From Candidatus Eiseniibacteriota bacterium (GTDB taxonomy: Bacteria; Joyebacterota; Joyebacteria; Joyebacterales; Joyebacteraceae): 47,481 nt of DNA. The stretch's first letter is position 1; the number at the start of each line of letters is the position of its first letter. Positions 32,250 to 41,165 of the stretch are shown here, one piece after another. The stretch spans positions 1 through 47,481 of the forward strand of contig JAUVLG010000011.1 in NCBI GenBank assembly GCA_030595835.1. The letters are read 5' to 3'. The notes beneath the pieces are model-generated. The model was not told where the DNA came from. It saw only the letters and a program-made list of their open reading frames with translations, and did not search any database. Made by a program: the position numbers and the translations under genes.

Positions 32250-35200
32250 TCAGAACTCGTACCGGTTCTCGATGGAGATTCGTCTGTCCCATCCGGCAAG
32301 AGCCGGGTCGTAAACGACCCTCAAGGAAAGAGACGTGTTGCGGGATACCTCGTATTCAATACCGAGTTCAGAGCGGAGGCCCAGCACGGACTCACCGATG
32401 TCCTCCTCGTAGGGCTCGACCACCCCGAGATAGGAGACCATCCAGTCCCTGGAGATGTACTTCCCCAGCGTCATCCGCGTGTTCAGAGTGTTTGGCACGT
32501 ACTGGACCGTTCCCTCCGAGGCGGTCCACATATCGAGCTGCGACAGGAAGTGCTCTACGAAATCGATGTCAATGCGCACGAGATCCAGGTTGAGATTGCG
32601 CCGGATCCGCGACTCAATCGGCGCGAGCAGGGGCCTGGCGACCCTGAGCACGAGTTGCGTGCCTATGAGGTCCACGGCCCTCCTGCGCTCCATGGCCGCC
32701 TGTTCCTCGGCCTCCAGGAGGTCGTAGCTCACGCCGTACTGAAGCTTGGACATAATCTTATCCGGCGTATTGTCATCCGGGGAATCAGAACTCAGGACCA
32801 AGGCGCTCTCGTCCAGCGTGACCCCGGACGCGGCCAGCGCCTGGATGCCTTCGGTTGTGTGCACCGACAGACTGATGACCGTTCCGTCCGCGACCCTCGT
32901 CTCGGCGTCGATATGGAAGCGCGGCGGCTCGCGGAAGCCGGGGAACTCAACTGAGACGTCACGGACGCCGAACTCCGTGTGCAGGTAGGTCACGGTGCCG
33001 CGTGTCGACGCTACCCGTCCTGACATGCACACGGTGTGCTGGGACGGGACACCCAGGAAATCCAGGCTGCTCCCGCGCTCGACCTTGAGGTTCGCGTCGG
33101 GCCGCCAGTACCAGAGGTTGCGTCCGGCCTTCACGCGCACCGACCACTCCGAGTCTGACAGGAGGTCACCGATCCCGCGGCCGCCGGATTTGATGAACGG
33201 GTAGGTGAACGACAGGTCGGAGAACTCCATCTCGCCCCACAGAAGAGGGTTCTCGGTCGGCCCCGCCATCAGGAACTCGGCCTCACCGTCCTTACCGCTC
33301 AGGGCCACCCGCCCGAACTCATCGGGGAGCATCAATCCCGGCACGTTGGCCGTGACACCCCGAGCGTCGGTGGATACCGCCAGAACACCCAGGTCAACAC
33401 CGCCGGCCGTGAGCGGGGGCAGTTCCCGGCCGTCGAGAACCCTGCCCCGAACGCTCCTGACCCTCATGGCGCTTCCCCCTATCCGCCCGGCCACCAAACC
33501 TTCCACAACGGCGCCATCGAGGATGCTCACGCTCGCCTCAACATCGTCGATTCTCTCGAACAACCCGGTAGGCACCACGCCCTCGGCCCAGGCCTCCAAC
33601 CGCGCACTTGCCAGGGTGACCGACTCGCTGTTGCCCACGAGAACAACGTTCAGAGTCCCGCTTCCGGGACCGCTCTCGGCGAGATCGGTGAACTCCGCCA
33701 GGAGAGCCATGGGATTACCGTCCACGTCGATGGTCAGCGTCCCGTCGGGTGCGTCGGCTTCTCGCCTGAGCACGCCGTATGGCACCGTTCCCTCCACGAT
33801 TGCTCTGTAGTATCCGCGCCGCTCAAGAACGAGCGGATTGACGCGGACGATGCCGTCGGCGCCGGTCACACGCGCTGAGAACTCGTCGAACGGAACGCCG
33901 AGGAACGCGCCGTCGGTGGACACCACCCGGCCGTCCACGGCCGGGCTCTCCGTCGTGCCGCCGATTCCGACCGCCGCGTCGAACCTGGTGCCCGGGGTCC
34001 CACCCAGCAGGGGTCCCGGAATGCCGTCGCCCGTTATGACCATCTCAAGCGCTCCTTCAGGCTCGGCTCGTCCATGGGCCGTTACCACGGTCCGTCCTGA
34101 TTCCCGAAGCGTGAGTTCCGAAAGGGTCACAACGCCTCCTTCGAATCCTCCCACCGCGAATGCATCGAGACTGTGAATGCCAGCTACGGTCGCCGCACCC
34201 ACGGTAACCCTCGCGGTAGCCACGGGTTCGCGCATTGTCCCGTGCACGGAGATCGACGCGAATACCAGACCGTCGACGCCACCGGGCGCCTCTCCAGTAG
34301 CGGCAGCCAGCACGTCGGGCAGACTCGCGTCGGACACGACAATGCCGACGCTCAGATTCCGATCACCACTGAGCCCCACGCGCACGTCGGCCTCGACGGA
34401 GTCCCCGAGGCGCACGTTGCTCATGGATATCTCCGTGCCATCCACCACAAGATCGGACGTAAACGGCGCGACGATGCCTCCGACCGACGCATCCGGCGAG
34501 TCGAGCGCCAGTCTGAGCCCGCCTCCCCCGTTCTCCCCGACCCTCGTCAGGACGCCCGTGACCCCCACGGTCGCACGCGCCAGGTCACACGTGACCTCGA
34601 CCCTACCCCTAACGGAGAGCGAGTCGGCCGGACCCGTGACGCCTACGGCTCCTGTGAGCGCGATCGGGGGCAGCACCTCGGCCACCGCGGGAAACAGCGT
34701 GTCGATGGACGCGCCCGACAGCACAAGCTCTCCGCCGACGTGGGGCGCATCAAACAAGCGTTCGACGACGCAGGTGGCGGCGTAGGTCCTGTCGGACGAA
34801 CCCAGCGAAGCGCTGAGGTCGCCCCCGGACAGCAGGAAGCCCCCCACACCTGAGCCCAGGCTGGCCGATCCGAGCGACACGTTCTCCCACGTCACGAGCG
34901 ACTCCAAGTTCGGGCGATCCAGCGTCCCGTCACCCGCGACGTCACTCAACGAAACCGTGCCGCTTGCCGTCGTGTCGCCCGTCGCGGCCGCCACGAGTCG
35001 GCCGACGTCCAGGCCGCACGCATCCGCGCCGAACTCGAAGCGCCAGGACAGCTCCGGCCCCTCCTTCTCGAGAACGCCTGAAACGGACACGGCCCCACCG
35101 AAGACGCGGGCGTCGACGCCCTCCACGTTGATGCTTCCCGGCTCGATGCTCGCGGCGCCCGACACGGAGGTCAGCGCGATGTCATCGATGCCGACGAGAC

Positions 35201-36290
35201 CGTCCGAGATGGCCACCACCGCCGTCGGCGAGTCGAAGGGTCCTTCCACGGACGCGGACAGATCGACGCGGCCGCCGATACGTGCCCGCGTCAGTTCCAG
35301 AATGCCCACCACCGGGGCCAGCGGCAGATCCCGTACGTCCAGCCGAACGTTCTCCATCACTCCCGCATCCGACATCACACCGCTGGCGGACCACGACGCC
35401 GACCGCCACCTTCCACGGGCACTCCCGAGAGTGACCGCGCCGCCCTTGAGCCTGCCGCTTGCCTGAATCCCACCGAGCGTTTCTCGGAAGGCGGTCATGA
35501 CCACGACAGCGTCGGCAACATTGAAGCCGAGATCGAGCCCTCGCACCGTGTCGGGAGACGCGGACGCGTGGAACGTGGCCGACACCACACCTTCTCGGAA
35601 CTCGACGGGCACTGAGGGCGGCATGGGAAGCAGTTCGTCCAGACGCGCGTCGGACAGCGTGCCGTCAACCGCCAGCATCCGCAGGGAACCGTCCCAGGTG
35701 AACGTCGCCTCGAAGTTCCTCTCGCCCCCCAGACAGTTCCCGGAGGCACCACCTTCAACCGGACCCTCTCCGTCCCGTTCCAGGAGCAGGTCTATCGAAT
35801 CGATGGTCAGCATCCGCTCCGTCCTGGTGTCGCGGAAGGATATCCTAGCGCCTGAGATGCCCAGATAGTCGGGCAGATAGCTCTCGAGCGATGAAACATC
35901 GAACGGAGGAACGGACCGCGCATCGGGCGCCGGGTCGTGACCGTAGCCAATAACTACTGTGGGATCACTAATGATGATGGCGGAGAGGGAGCGTTGAGGC
36001 ATCAGTCCGCCGGCGATCAGCTTCGGCAGACTGACGTTGACTGTAGCAGAAGGCACCAGCACGTAACCGCCGTTCTCGAGCTGGAGCATGATGTCGGTAA
36101 AATGAAGAGATGCGAGCCCCATTTCGAGCCCGCCTACCGTCAGTTCGCCCGCGACCTCGGGCATGATCCTTCCAAGCACGACGCGCTTGACTTCAGGGTG
36201 GCGCGACACGACCTTGAGCCCCAGGAACGCCAGGGGCAACACGGCAATGACCAGGATGGCCAGAACAACGACCCACCTGCGATGGCGCAT
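32250..36290 (-). CDS. tamB: TamB-like translocation/assembly protein (DUF490)
   Basis: A 1346-aa inner-membrane-anchored protein spanning the periplasm. One N-terminal membrane helix (VVVLAILVIAVLPLAFLGL) is followed by more than 1200 residues of beta-strand- and glycine-rich sequence in the AsmA/TamB repeat pattern (hydrophobic groove), with the TamB C-terminal domain in roughly the last 350 residues and a terminal ENRYEF. Proteins of this family move phospholipid or help insert outer-membrane proteins. Adjacent to bamA with no tamA present, it fits organisms where BamA takes TamA's place. ATG 36290 has only a distant purine-rich stretch upstream (about 11 nt). The 103-bp gap after clpC holds two small GC hairpins. 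Confidence 0.88.
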   Translation of the reverse strand: MRHRRWVVVLAILVIAVLPLAFLGLKVVSRHPEVKRVVLGRIMPEVAGELTVGGLEMGLASLHFTDIMLQLENGGYVLVPSATVNVSLPKLIAGGLMPQRSLSAIIISDPTVVIGYGHDPAPDARSVPPFDVSSLESYLPDYLGISGARISFRDTRTERMLTIDSIDLLLERDGEGPVEGGASGNCLGGERNFEATFTWDGSLRMLAVDGTLSDARLDELLPMPPSVPVEFREGVVSATFHASASPDTVRGLDLGFNVADAVVVMTAFRETLGGIQASGRLKGGAVTLGSARGRWRSASWSASGVMSDAGVMENVRLDVRDLPLAPVVGILELTRARIGGRVDLSASVEGPFDSPTAVVAISDGLVGIDDIALTSVSGAASIEPGSINVEGVDARVFGGAVSVSGVLEKEGPELSWRFEFGADACGLDVGRLVAAATGDTTASGTVSLSDVAGDGTLDRPNLESLVTWENVSLGSASLGSGVGGFLLSGGDLSASLGSSDRTYAATCVVERLFDAPHVGGELVLSGASIDTLFPAVAEVLPPIALTGAVGVTGPADSLSVRGRVEVTCDLARATVGVTGVLTRVGENGGGGLRLALDSPDASVGGIVAPFTSDLVVDGTEISMSNVRLGDSVEADVRVGLSGDRNLSVGIVVSDASLPDVLAAATGEAPGGVDGLVFASISVHGTMREPVATARVTVGAATVAGIHSLDAFAVGGFEGGVVTLSELTLRESGRTVVTAHGRAEPEGALEMVITGDGIPGPLLGGTPGTRFDAAVGIGGTTESPAVDGRVVSTDGAFLGVPFDEFSARVTGADGIVRVNPLVLERRGYYRAIVEGTVPYGVLRREADAPDGTLTIDVDGNPMALLAEFTDLAESGPGSGTLNVVLVGNSESVTLASARLEAWAEGVVPTGLFERIDDVEASVSILDGAVVEGLVAGRIGGSAMRVRSVRGRVLDGRELPPLTAGGVDLGVLAVSTDARGVTANVPGLMLPDEFGRVALSGKDGEAEFLMAGPTENPLLWGEMEFSDLSFTYPFIKSGGRGIGDLLSDSEWSVRVKAGRNLWYWRPDANLKVERGSSLDFLGVPSQHTVCMSGRVASTRGTVTYLHTEFGVRDVSVEFPGFREPPRFHIDAETRVADGTVISLSVHTTEGIQALAASGVTLDESALVLSSDSPDDNTPDKIMSKLQYGVSYDLLEAEEQAAMERRRAVDLIGTQLVLRVARPLLAPIESRIRRNLNLDLVRIDIDFVEHFLSQLDMWTASEGTVQYVPNTLNTRMTLGKYISRDWMVSYLGVVEPYEEDIGESVLGLRSELGIEYEVSRNTSLSLRVVYDPALAGWDRRISIENRYEF

Positions 36291-36393
36291 GTCTGAGAGA
36301 TCTCCCCCGCCCGGTCCTTCGGGCGGCGCGTCGAGTCGAAGCGGTCGAGCGACCGGGCTCCCCTAAGGACGCTCCGGCCGCGCGAGCTCGACA

Positions 36394-38844
36394 TCACTTC
36401 GCCGCCGAGACCCTCTTCCGCGCCGTTCGGAACGCCAGTTCGTCGCCCTTGCGTTCGACTGCAATGCGGCCGCCACCGTACTTGCCCTTGAGAATCTCGT
36501 CGGAGAGAGGATCCTCCAGGTACCGCTGAATGGCCCTCCGAAGCGGCCGCGCTCCGAAGGCCGGATCGAATCCCTTCTCTACCAGGAGGTCCTTGGCCGC
36601 CGCGCTTATCTTGAGGACGATGCCCGCCTCGGCCACGCGCTCCTCGACCTCGCGCAACAGGATCTCGATGATCTCGCGCATCTCTTCCATGCCGAGCGCG
36701 TGGAAGACCACGGTTCCGTCGACCCTGTTCAGGAACTCGGGGTTGAACACGCGCTTGAGAGCCTCCGTGGCCTTGCCCTTCATCTGGGCATGGGTGTCCT
36801 CGGTGCTCCCCTCCTGTGCGAAGCCTATCCCTCGGTTCTCCGTGAGGTCACGAGCTCCCACGTTCGATGTCATTATGACAACCGTGTTGCGGAAGTCAAC
36901 AGTCCGACCAAAACTGTCCGTCAGCTGGCCGTCTTCGAGCACCTGCAGCAGAATATTGAACACGTCCGGGTGCGCCTTCTCGATCTCGTCGAACAACACG
37001 ACGCTGTATGGACGCCTTCGCACCCTCTCGGTCAGCTGGCCGCCCTCTTCATAGCCCACGTAGCCCGGAGGCGCGCCCACGAGCCGAGAGACAGCGAAGC
37101 GCTCCATGTACTCGGACATGTCGAGCCTTATCAACGCATTCTCGTCCTCGAACATGAACCCGGCCAGTGTCCTGGCAAGCTCCGTCTTCCCGACGCCGGT
37201 CGGCCCCAGGAATATGAAGGAACCGATGGGGCGTCTGGGGTCGCGGAGCCCCGCGCGGTTCCGGCGAACCGCCTTGGCAACCGTCGTCAACGCCTCTTCC
37301 TGCCCGACGACCCTCTTGCGAAGCTCGTCCTCCATACGCAGGAGCTTCTGGCTCTCTTCCTGCGCCAGCTTCTTGACCGGGATCCCCGTCATACTGGCCA
37401 CGACCTCGGCGACGTCGTCCACATCAACATTGGCCCGCCGCTGGTTCTTGGACTGGACCAGGTCCTTACGCGCCGCCTCCAGCTTCCGCTGGAACTCCCG
37501 CTCCTTGTCTCGGAGTTCGGCGGCCCGCTCGAACTCCTGATTCTCGCTCGCGGACCTCTTCTCGCACGACACGTCCTCGAGATCCTGCTCTAGTTCCTTC
37601 ACCTCGACCGGGATCGTGCTTATCTCGAGCCGAGCCCGTGCTCCCGCCTCGTCGATGACGTCTATGGCCTTGTCGGGCAGGAATCGGTCGGAGATGTACC
37701 GGTCCGCCAGCTTGACCGCGGCGACGATCGCCTCGTCCGAGATGTCGGCCGAGTGGTGTTCCTCGTACCTGCACCGGAGACCCTTCAAGATCTCGATGGT
37801 CTCATCCAGCGATGGTGGATCAACGATGATGGGCTGAAAGCGCCTCTCGAGCGCACCGTCCTTCTCTATGTGCTTCCGGTACTCGTCGAGCGTGGTCGCA
37901 CCGATGGCCTGGAGCTCCCCCCTGGCCAGCGCCGGCTTCAGCATGTTGGCCGCGTCGATGGCGCCCTCCGCCCCTCCCGCGCCGACGATGGTGTGCAGCT
38001 CGTCGATGAAGATGATGACGTTTTCGCTCTCTCGAATCTCGTTGATCAGGGTCTTCAGTCGCTCCTCGAACTGGCCGCGGTACTTCGTGCCGGCGACGGT
38101 CGACGACAGGTCCAGCATGACGAGTTTCTTGTCCTTGAGTGTCGCGGGCACCTCGTTCGCCACTATCTTCTGCGCCAGGCCCTCGACGATCGCCGTCTTG
38201 CCCACTCCGGGCTCGCCTATGAGCACGGGGTTGTTCTTCTTCCTCCGCGAGAGCACCTGGATCACGCGCTCCATTTCCTGCTGGCGCCCGATAACCGGGT
38301 CCAGCTGGTTCTTCCTCGCGAGCTCGGTCAGGTCGCGCCCGAACTGGTCCAGCGTCGGCGTGTCCGCGGAGCGGGCGGTCCCCTCATCCGGGGCATCCCC
38401 GGCGCTCCCCAGAACCTTCAGCACCTGCTCGCGCGTTCCCCTGAGGTCAACGTCGATGTCGCGAAGGACCTTCGCCGCCACACCCTCTCCCTCCCGGATC
38501 AGGGCAAGCAGGAGATGCTCCGTACCAATGTACTGATGATGGAGGATCCGAGCCTCCTCACGCGCCAACTCCAGCACCGTCTTGGCGCGCGGCGTCCACT
38601 GCGTCTCTTTCATGGTGGAGGTGTACGTCCCGCGGGGGACGTAGCTTTCGACCATCTCCCGGATGGTCTCGAGATCGATGGCGAGTTCGCGCAGCACTGT
38701 CGCCGCGACGCCTTCACCTTCGCGCACGACACCGAGAAGAAGATGCTCGGTCCCCAGATAGTCGTGGTGGAGCCGAGTCGCTTCTTCTCTGGCGAAGTAA
38801 AGAACGCGTCTGACCCTCGGTGTAAAATCTCTCTGTCTCTGCAT
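36394..38844 (-). CDS. clpC: ATP-dependent Clp protease ATP-binding subunit ClpC
   Basis: An 816-aa Hsp100 unfoldase. Two N-terminal Clp repeats (each with LGTEHLLLG or IGTEHLLLA), AAA1 with GEPGVGKTAIVEGLA and FIDELHTIVGAGG, a middle domain containing a UVR motif (EFERAAELRDKEREFQ), and AAA2 with GPTGVGKTELARTLA. The IGF tripeptide in NRGIGFAQEG corresponds to the ClpP-docking loop, so it should feed ClpP (not in the window). The N-domain in Firmicutes binds phosphoarginine made by McsB, encoded just upstream. ATG 38844 has GGAGG upstream. Confidence 0.95.
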   Translation of the reverse strand: MQRQRDFTPRVRRVLYFAREEATRLHHDYLGTEHLLLGVVREGEGVAATVLRELAIDLETIREMVESYVPRGTYTSTMKETQWTPRAKTVLELAREEARILHHQYIGTEHLLLALIREGEGVAAKVLRDIDVDLRGTREQVLKVLGSAGDAPDEGTARSADTPTLDQFGRDLTELARKNQLDPVIGRQQEMERVIQVLSRRKKNNPVLIGEPGVGKTAIVEGLAQKIVANEVPATLKDKKLVMLDLSSTVAGTKYRGQFEERLKTLINEIRESENVIIFIDELHTIVGAGGAEGAIDAANMLKPALARGELQAIGATTLDEYRKHIEKDGALERRFQPIIVDPPSLDETIEILKGLRCRYEEHHSADISDEAIVAAVKLADRYISDRFLPDKAIDVIDEAGARARLEISTIPVEVKELEQDLEDVSCEKRSASENQEFERAAELRDKEREFQRKLEAARKDLVQSKNQRRANVDVDDVAEVVASMTGIPVKKLAQEESQKLLRMEDELRKRVVGQEEALTTVAKAVRRNRAGLRDPRRPIGSFIFLGPTGVGKTELARTLAGFMFEDENALIRLDMSEYMERFAVSRLVGAPPGYVGYEEGGQLTERVRRRPYSVVLFDEIEKAHPDVFNILLQVLEDGQLTDSFGRTVDFRNTVVIMTSNVGARDLTENRGIGFAQEGSTEDTHAQMKGKATEALKRVFNPEFLNRVDGTVVFHALGMEEMREIIEILLREVEERVAEAGIVLKISAAAKDLLVEKGFDPAFGARPLRRAIQRYLEDPLSDEILKGKYGGGRIAVERKGDELAFRTARKRVSAAK

Positions 38845-38877
38845 TGGCGCCTCCGTTTGGCGGCGGGTGAACCCTAG

Positions 38878-39936
38878 CTAGTTCAGTCCGGCCAGATTTC
38901 TGCGCACCAGATCGGCCCTCGCGATGTCGCGTTCACGAGCGGACGGTGCCTTTCCGCGTGTGCGGCTGAGGTGTCCGGGCTGCGTGACCACAAGGAGTCG
39001 GTTGAGAACGGCCAGGTCCGGCGCGTCGATGATCTCCAGCGCCACGCCGAGCCTCAGAGACGACGCCTTCTCCATGACCTCCGTCGACGTTATCATCCTC
39101 GCGTTCGCCAGAACCCCGCGCGCTCGCCAGACCTCGTCCTCCAGATGATGTTCGTCCGTCCGCTTGAGTTCACTTCTCGCCTCGTGCTCGAGGTTGACCA
39201 GCTGTCTGGCCACCCGTTCGACCGTGTTCGCGATGTCCTCTTCCGACTGCCCGAGGGTGGTCTGGTTCGAGATCTGGAAGAACCCTCCCTGCGCGGCGCT
39301 GCCCTCGCCGTAGAAACCTCTCACCGACAGCCCGAGCTTGCTGATGCTCTTCAGGACCTGGGCGATCCTCCCGGTCCGCGAAAGCCCCGCGAGATGTGCG
39401 AGGACGGAGACACGTATTCCCGTCCCCACATTTGTGGGGCAAGCTGTCAAGTATCCCCAGTCACTGCAGAAGGCATAATGCAAGTTCCGCTCCAGTTCAG
39501 AGTCGATGCGCTCGACCAGACGCCAGGCCTCGATCGGGGCAAGTCCGGAGCGGATGCACTGCAGGCGCAGGTGGTCCTCCTCGTTTATCATGCCGGAAAC
39601 CAGCTCGCGCTCGCCGGCGATCACCGCCCTGCCGGCGCCGTCTTCGGCGAAGGCGGCGGAGATGAGATGCCGCTCGACGAGCACGCGACGCGTGACGGGA
39701 TCGACGTCCTCCATCCGGAGCACCAGCGCGTTCGTCAGGTAGTTGCACTTCGACACCGCGGAAAGGACGCTCTCGCGGGCGTGCTCAGCCTCCTCGTCGC
39801 TCGAGCAGCACGGGAACGTCTCGTCGGACAGATTCCTGGCAAGCCTCACGCGCGTAGAGAGAACGACATCCGACTCGGGCCCGGAAGCGTCGAGCCAGCC
39901 TGCCGTCTCACTTATCATTGTCTCGAACGTCCACAT
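38878..39936 (-). CDS. mcsB: Protein arginine kinase McsB
   Basis: A 352-aa guanidino kinase that phosphorylates arginine residues and so marks proteins for ClpC-ClpP. VLSTRVRLARNL (25-36), NEEDHLR (118-124) and ACPTNVGTG with Cys 166 are the catalytic-site features of McsB and creatine kinases. RDIARA (336-341) is the R-D-x-x-R-A phosphoarginine receptor motif that permits cooperative activation. The length is normal. ATG 39936 overlaps mcsA by 29 nt with GGAG 7 nt upstream; ATG 39918 is a less likely alternative. mcsA, mcsB and clpC are consecutive. Confidence 0.95.
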   Translation of the reverse strand: MWTFETMISETAGWLDASGPESDVVLSTRVRLARNLSDETFPCCSSDEEAEHARESVLSAVSKCNYLTNALVLRMEDVDPVTRRVLVERHLISAAFAEDGAGRAVIAGERELVSGMINEEDHLRLQCIRSGLAPIEAWRLVERIDSELERNLHYAFCSDWGYLTACPTNVGTGIRVSVLAHLAGLSRTGRIAQVLKSISKLGLSVRGFYGEGSAAQGGFFQISNQTTLGQSEEDIANTVERVARQLVNLEHEARSELKRTDEHHLEDEVWRARGVLANARMITSTEVMEKASSLRLGVALEIIDAPDLAVLNRLLVVTQPGHLSRTRGKAPSARERDIARADLVRRNLAGLN

Positions 39937-40450
39937 CTCCCGTCTCCGTGCTTCCGAGTTCGCACTCCCCGGACCTGATGGCGTCCCTGAGCTGCGCGGC
40001 CCGCTCGTAGTTCTCTGCGCGCACGGCCCGGGTCAGCTCGCCCTTGAGCCTTGATATCTCCCTGCGGCGGAAGTGGTCGCCCTCGACGGCGCTGGGCGCG
40101 CCTCCGGCGTGCTCCGCGCTCCCGTGGATGCGCCGCAGGAGCGGCCTCAGCTGAGACGCAAAGGCCTCGTAGCAGGTCGCACACCCCAACCGGCCCGCTT
40201 GCCTGAACCCCTCGTAGGTCAGCCCGCACCTGGGACAGGTCGGCGCCGCGTCGGGGGACTCTACCTCGCCTCCGCCCTCCAGGAGCCCCATGAGTATGTT
40301 GACAAGAGGACCCGCGAGCGATGTCAGGGAACCGGTGACTCCCCGCTCGCTCGCGCACTCCTCGCAAAGGTGCCAGGTGGTGAGCAAACCGTCGACGACC
40401 TCAGCGTAGCGCACGGTGGCCGTCCTGCTGCCGCACCGCTCACACTTCAT
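39908..40450 (-). CDS. mcsA: McsA-like zinc-finger/UVR protein, activator of McsB
   Basis: A 180-aa cytoplasmic protein. Four CxxC pairs (C3/C6, C29/C32, C72/C75, C90/C93) should bind two zinc ions, and a UVR domain lies at about 130-165 (SRLKGELTRAVRAENYERAA). This is the McsA arrangement; McsA binds and activates McsB. ATG 40450 is 6 nt after the lolD stop. No ctsR gene is next to it, unlike in Firmicutes, so regulation must differ. Confidence 0.92.
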   Translation of the reverse strand: MKCERCGSRTATVRYAEVVDGLLTTWHLCEECASERGVTGSLTSLAGPLVNILMGLLEGGGEVESPDAAPTCPRCGLTYEGFRQAGRLGCATCYEAFASQLRPLLRRIHGSAEHAGGAPSAVEGDHFRRREISRLKGELTRAVRAENYERAAQLRDAIRSGECELGSTETGDVDVRDNDK

Positions 40451-40456
40451 CTCTGT

Positions 40457-41134
40457 CTAGCCCCTCTCCGTCTCGGTCGCCAGTCCTTCCTTCAAAGTAA
40501 CCACGCGGTCGGCCCGCTCGTAGAGGTCCGGATTGTGCGTGACTATCACGAACGTCTGGCCGCTCGACTCCCTGAGACCCCATATGAGATCGTGGAGTTC
40601 ATCGCTCGATGCCCTATCCAGATTCCCGGACGGCTCATCGGCGAGGACCATCAGGGGTTTCGTGACCAGTGCCCTCGCGACCGCGGCGCGCTGCTCCTCA
40701 CCGCCGGACAGTTCGCCGGGTCTGTGGTCGGCCCTGTCCGACAACCGCACGGCCGCCAGGAGTTCCTCCGCGCGCGAGGCGGCCTCGTCCCTGTCCATAC
40801 CACCGACAAGACACGGCATCATGACGTTCTCAAGTGCGGTCAGTTCTCTGAGGAGATGGTGGAACTGAAACACGAATCCCACCGTCTTGTTCCTGAAGGC
40901 GGCGCGCTCCGTCCCGGACATGGCGAACACGTCGGTGCCGCGGACGTAGACCTTGCCCGACGTCGGAACGTCGAGCGCACCCATGATGTGGAGAAGTGTG
41001 CTCTTCCCCACGCCGGAGGGACCGACTATCGCAACGATCTCACTCTCACCCACGGTGAGATCCACGCCGCACAGCACCTCGAGTCGGTCCGAACCCGTGT
41101 CGTAGCTCTTCCTGATATCCTCAAGCCGAAGCAT
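40457..41134 (-). CDS. lolD: Lipoprotein-releasing ABC transporter ATP-binding protein LolD
   Basis: A 225-aa ABC ATPase of the LolCDE/MacB class, which drives release of outer-membrane lipoproteins from the inner membrane. Walker A GPSGVGKST, signature LSGGEEQR and Walker B VLADEPSGNLD are present, as is the family's FQFHHLLRELTALENV Q-loop region. ATG 41134 has GGGAGTG about 5 nt upstream; TTG one codon earlier is possible. It follows the permease gene by 31 nt. Confidence 0.93.
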   Translation of the reverse strand: MLRLEDIRKSYDTGSDRLEVLCGVDLTVGESEIVAIVGPSGVGKSTLLHIMGALDVPTSGKVYVRGTDVFAMSGTERAAFRNKTVGFVFQFHHLLRELTALENVMMPCLVGGMDRDEAASRAEELLAAVRLSDRADHRPGELSGGEEQRAAVARALVTKPLMVLADEPSGNLDRASSDELHDLIWGLRESSGQTFVIVTHNPDLYERADRVVTLKEGLATETERG

Positions 41135-41165
41135 CAATCACTCCCACCCGCAGCGAGTCCGTGCG

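Noticed and set aside
36291-36393. Two small hairpins between clpC and tamB as a terminator
   Set aside because: Stems of only about 5 bp with no T-run; these are common by chance at this GC content.
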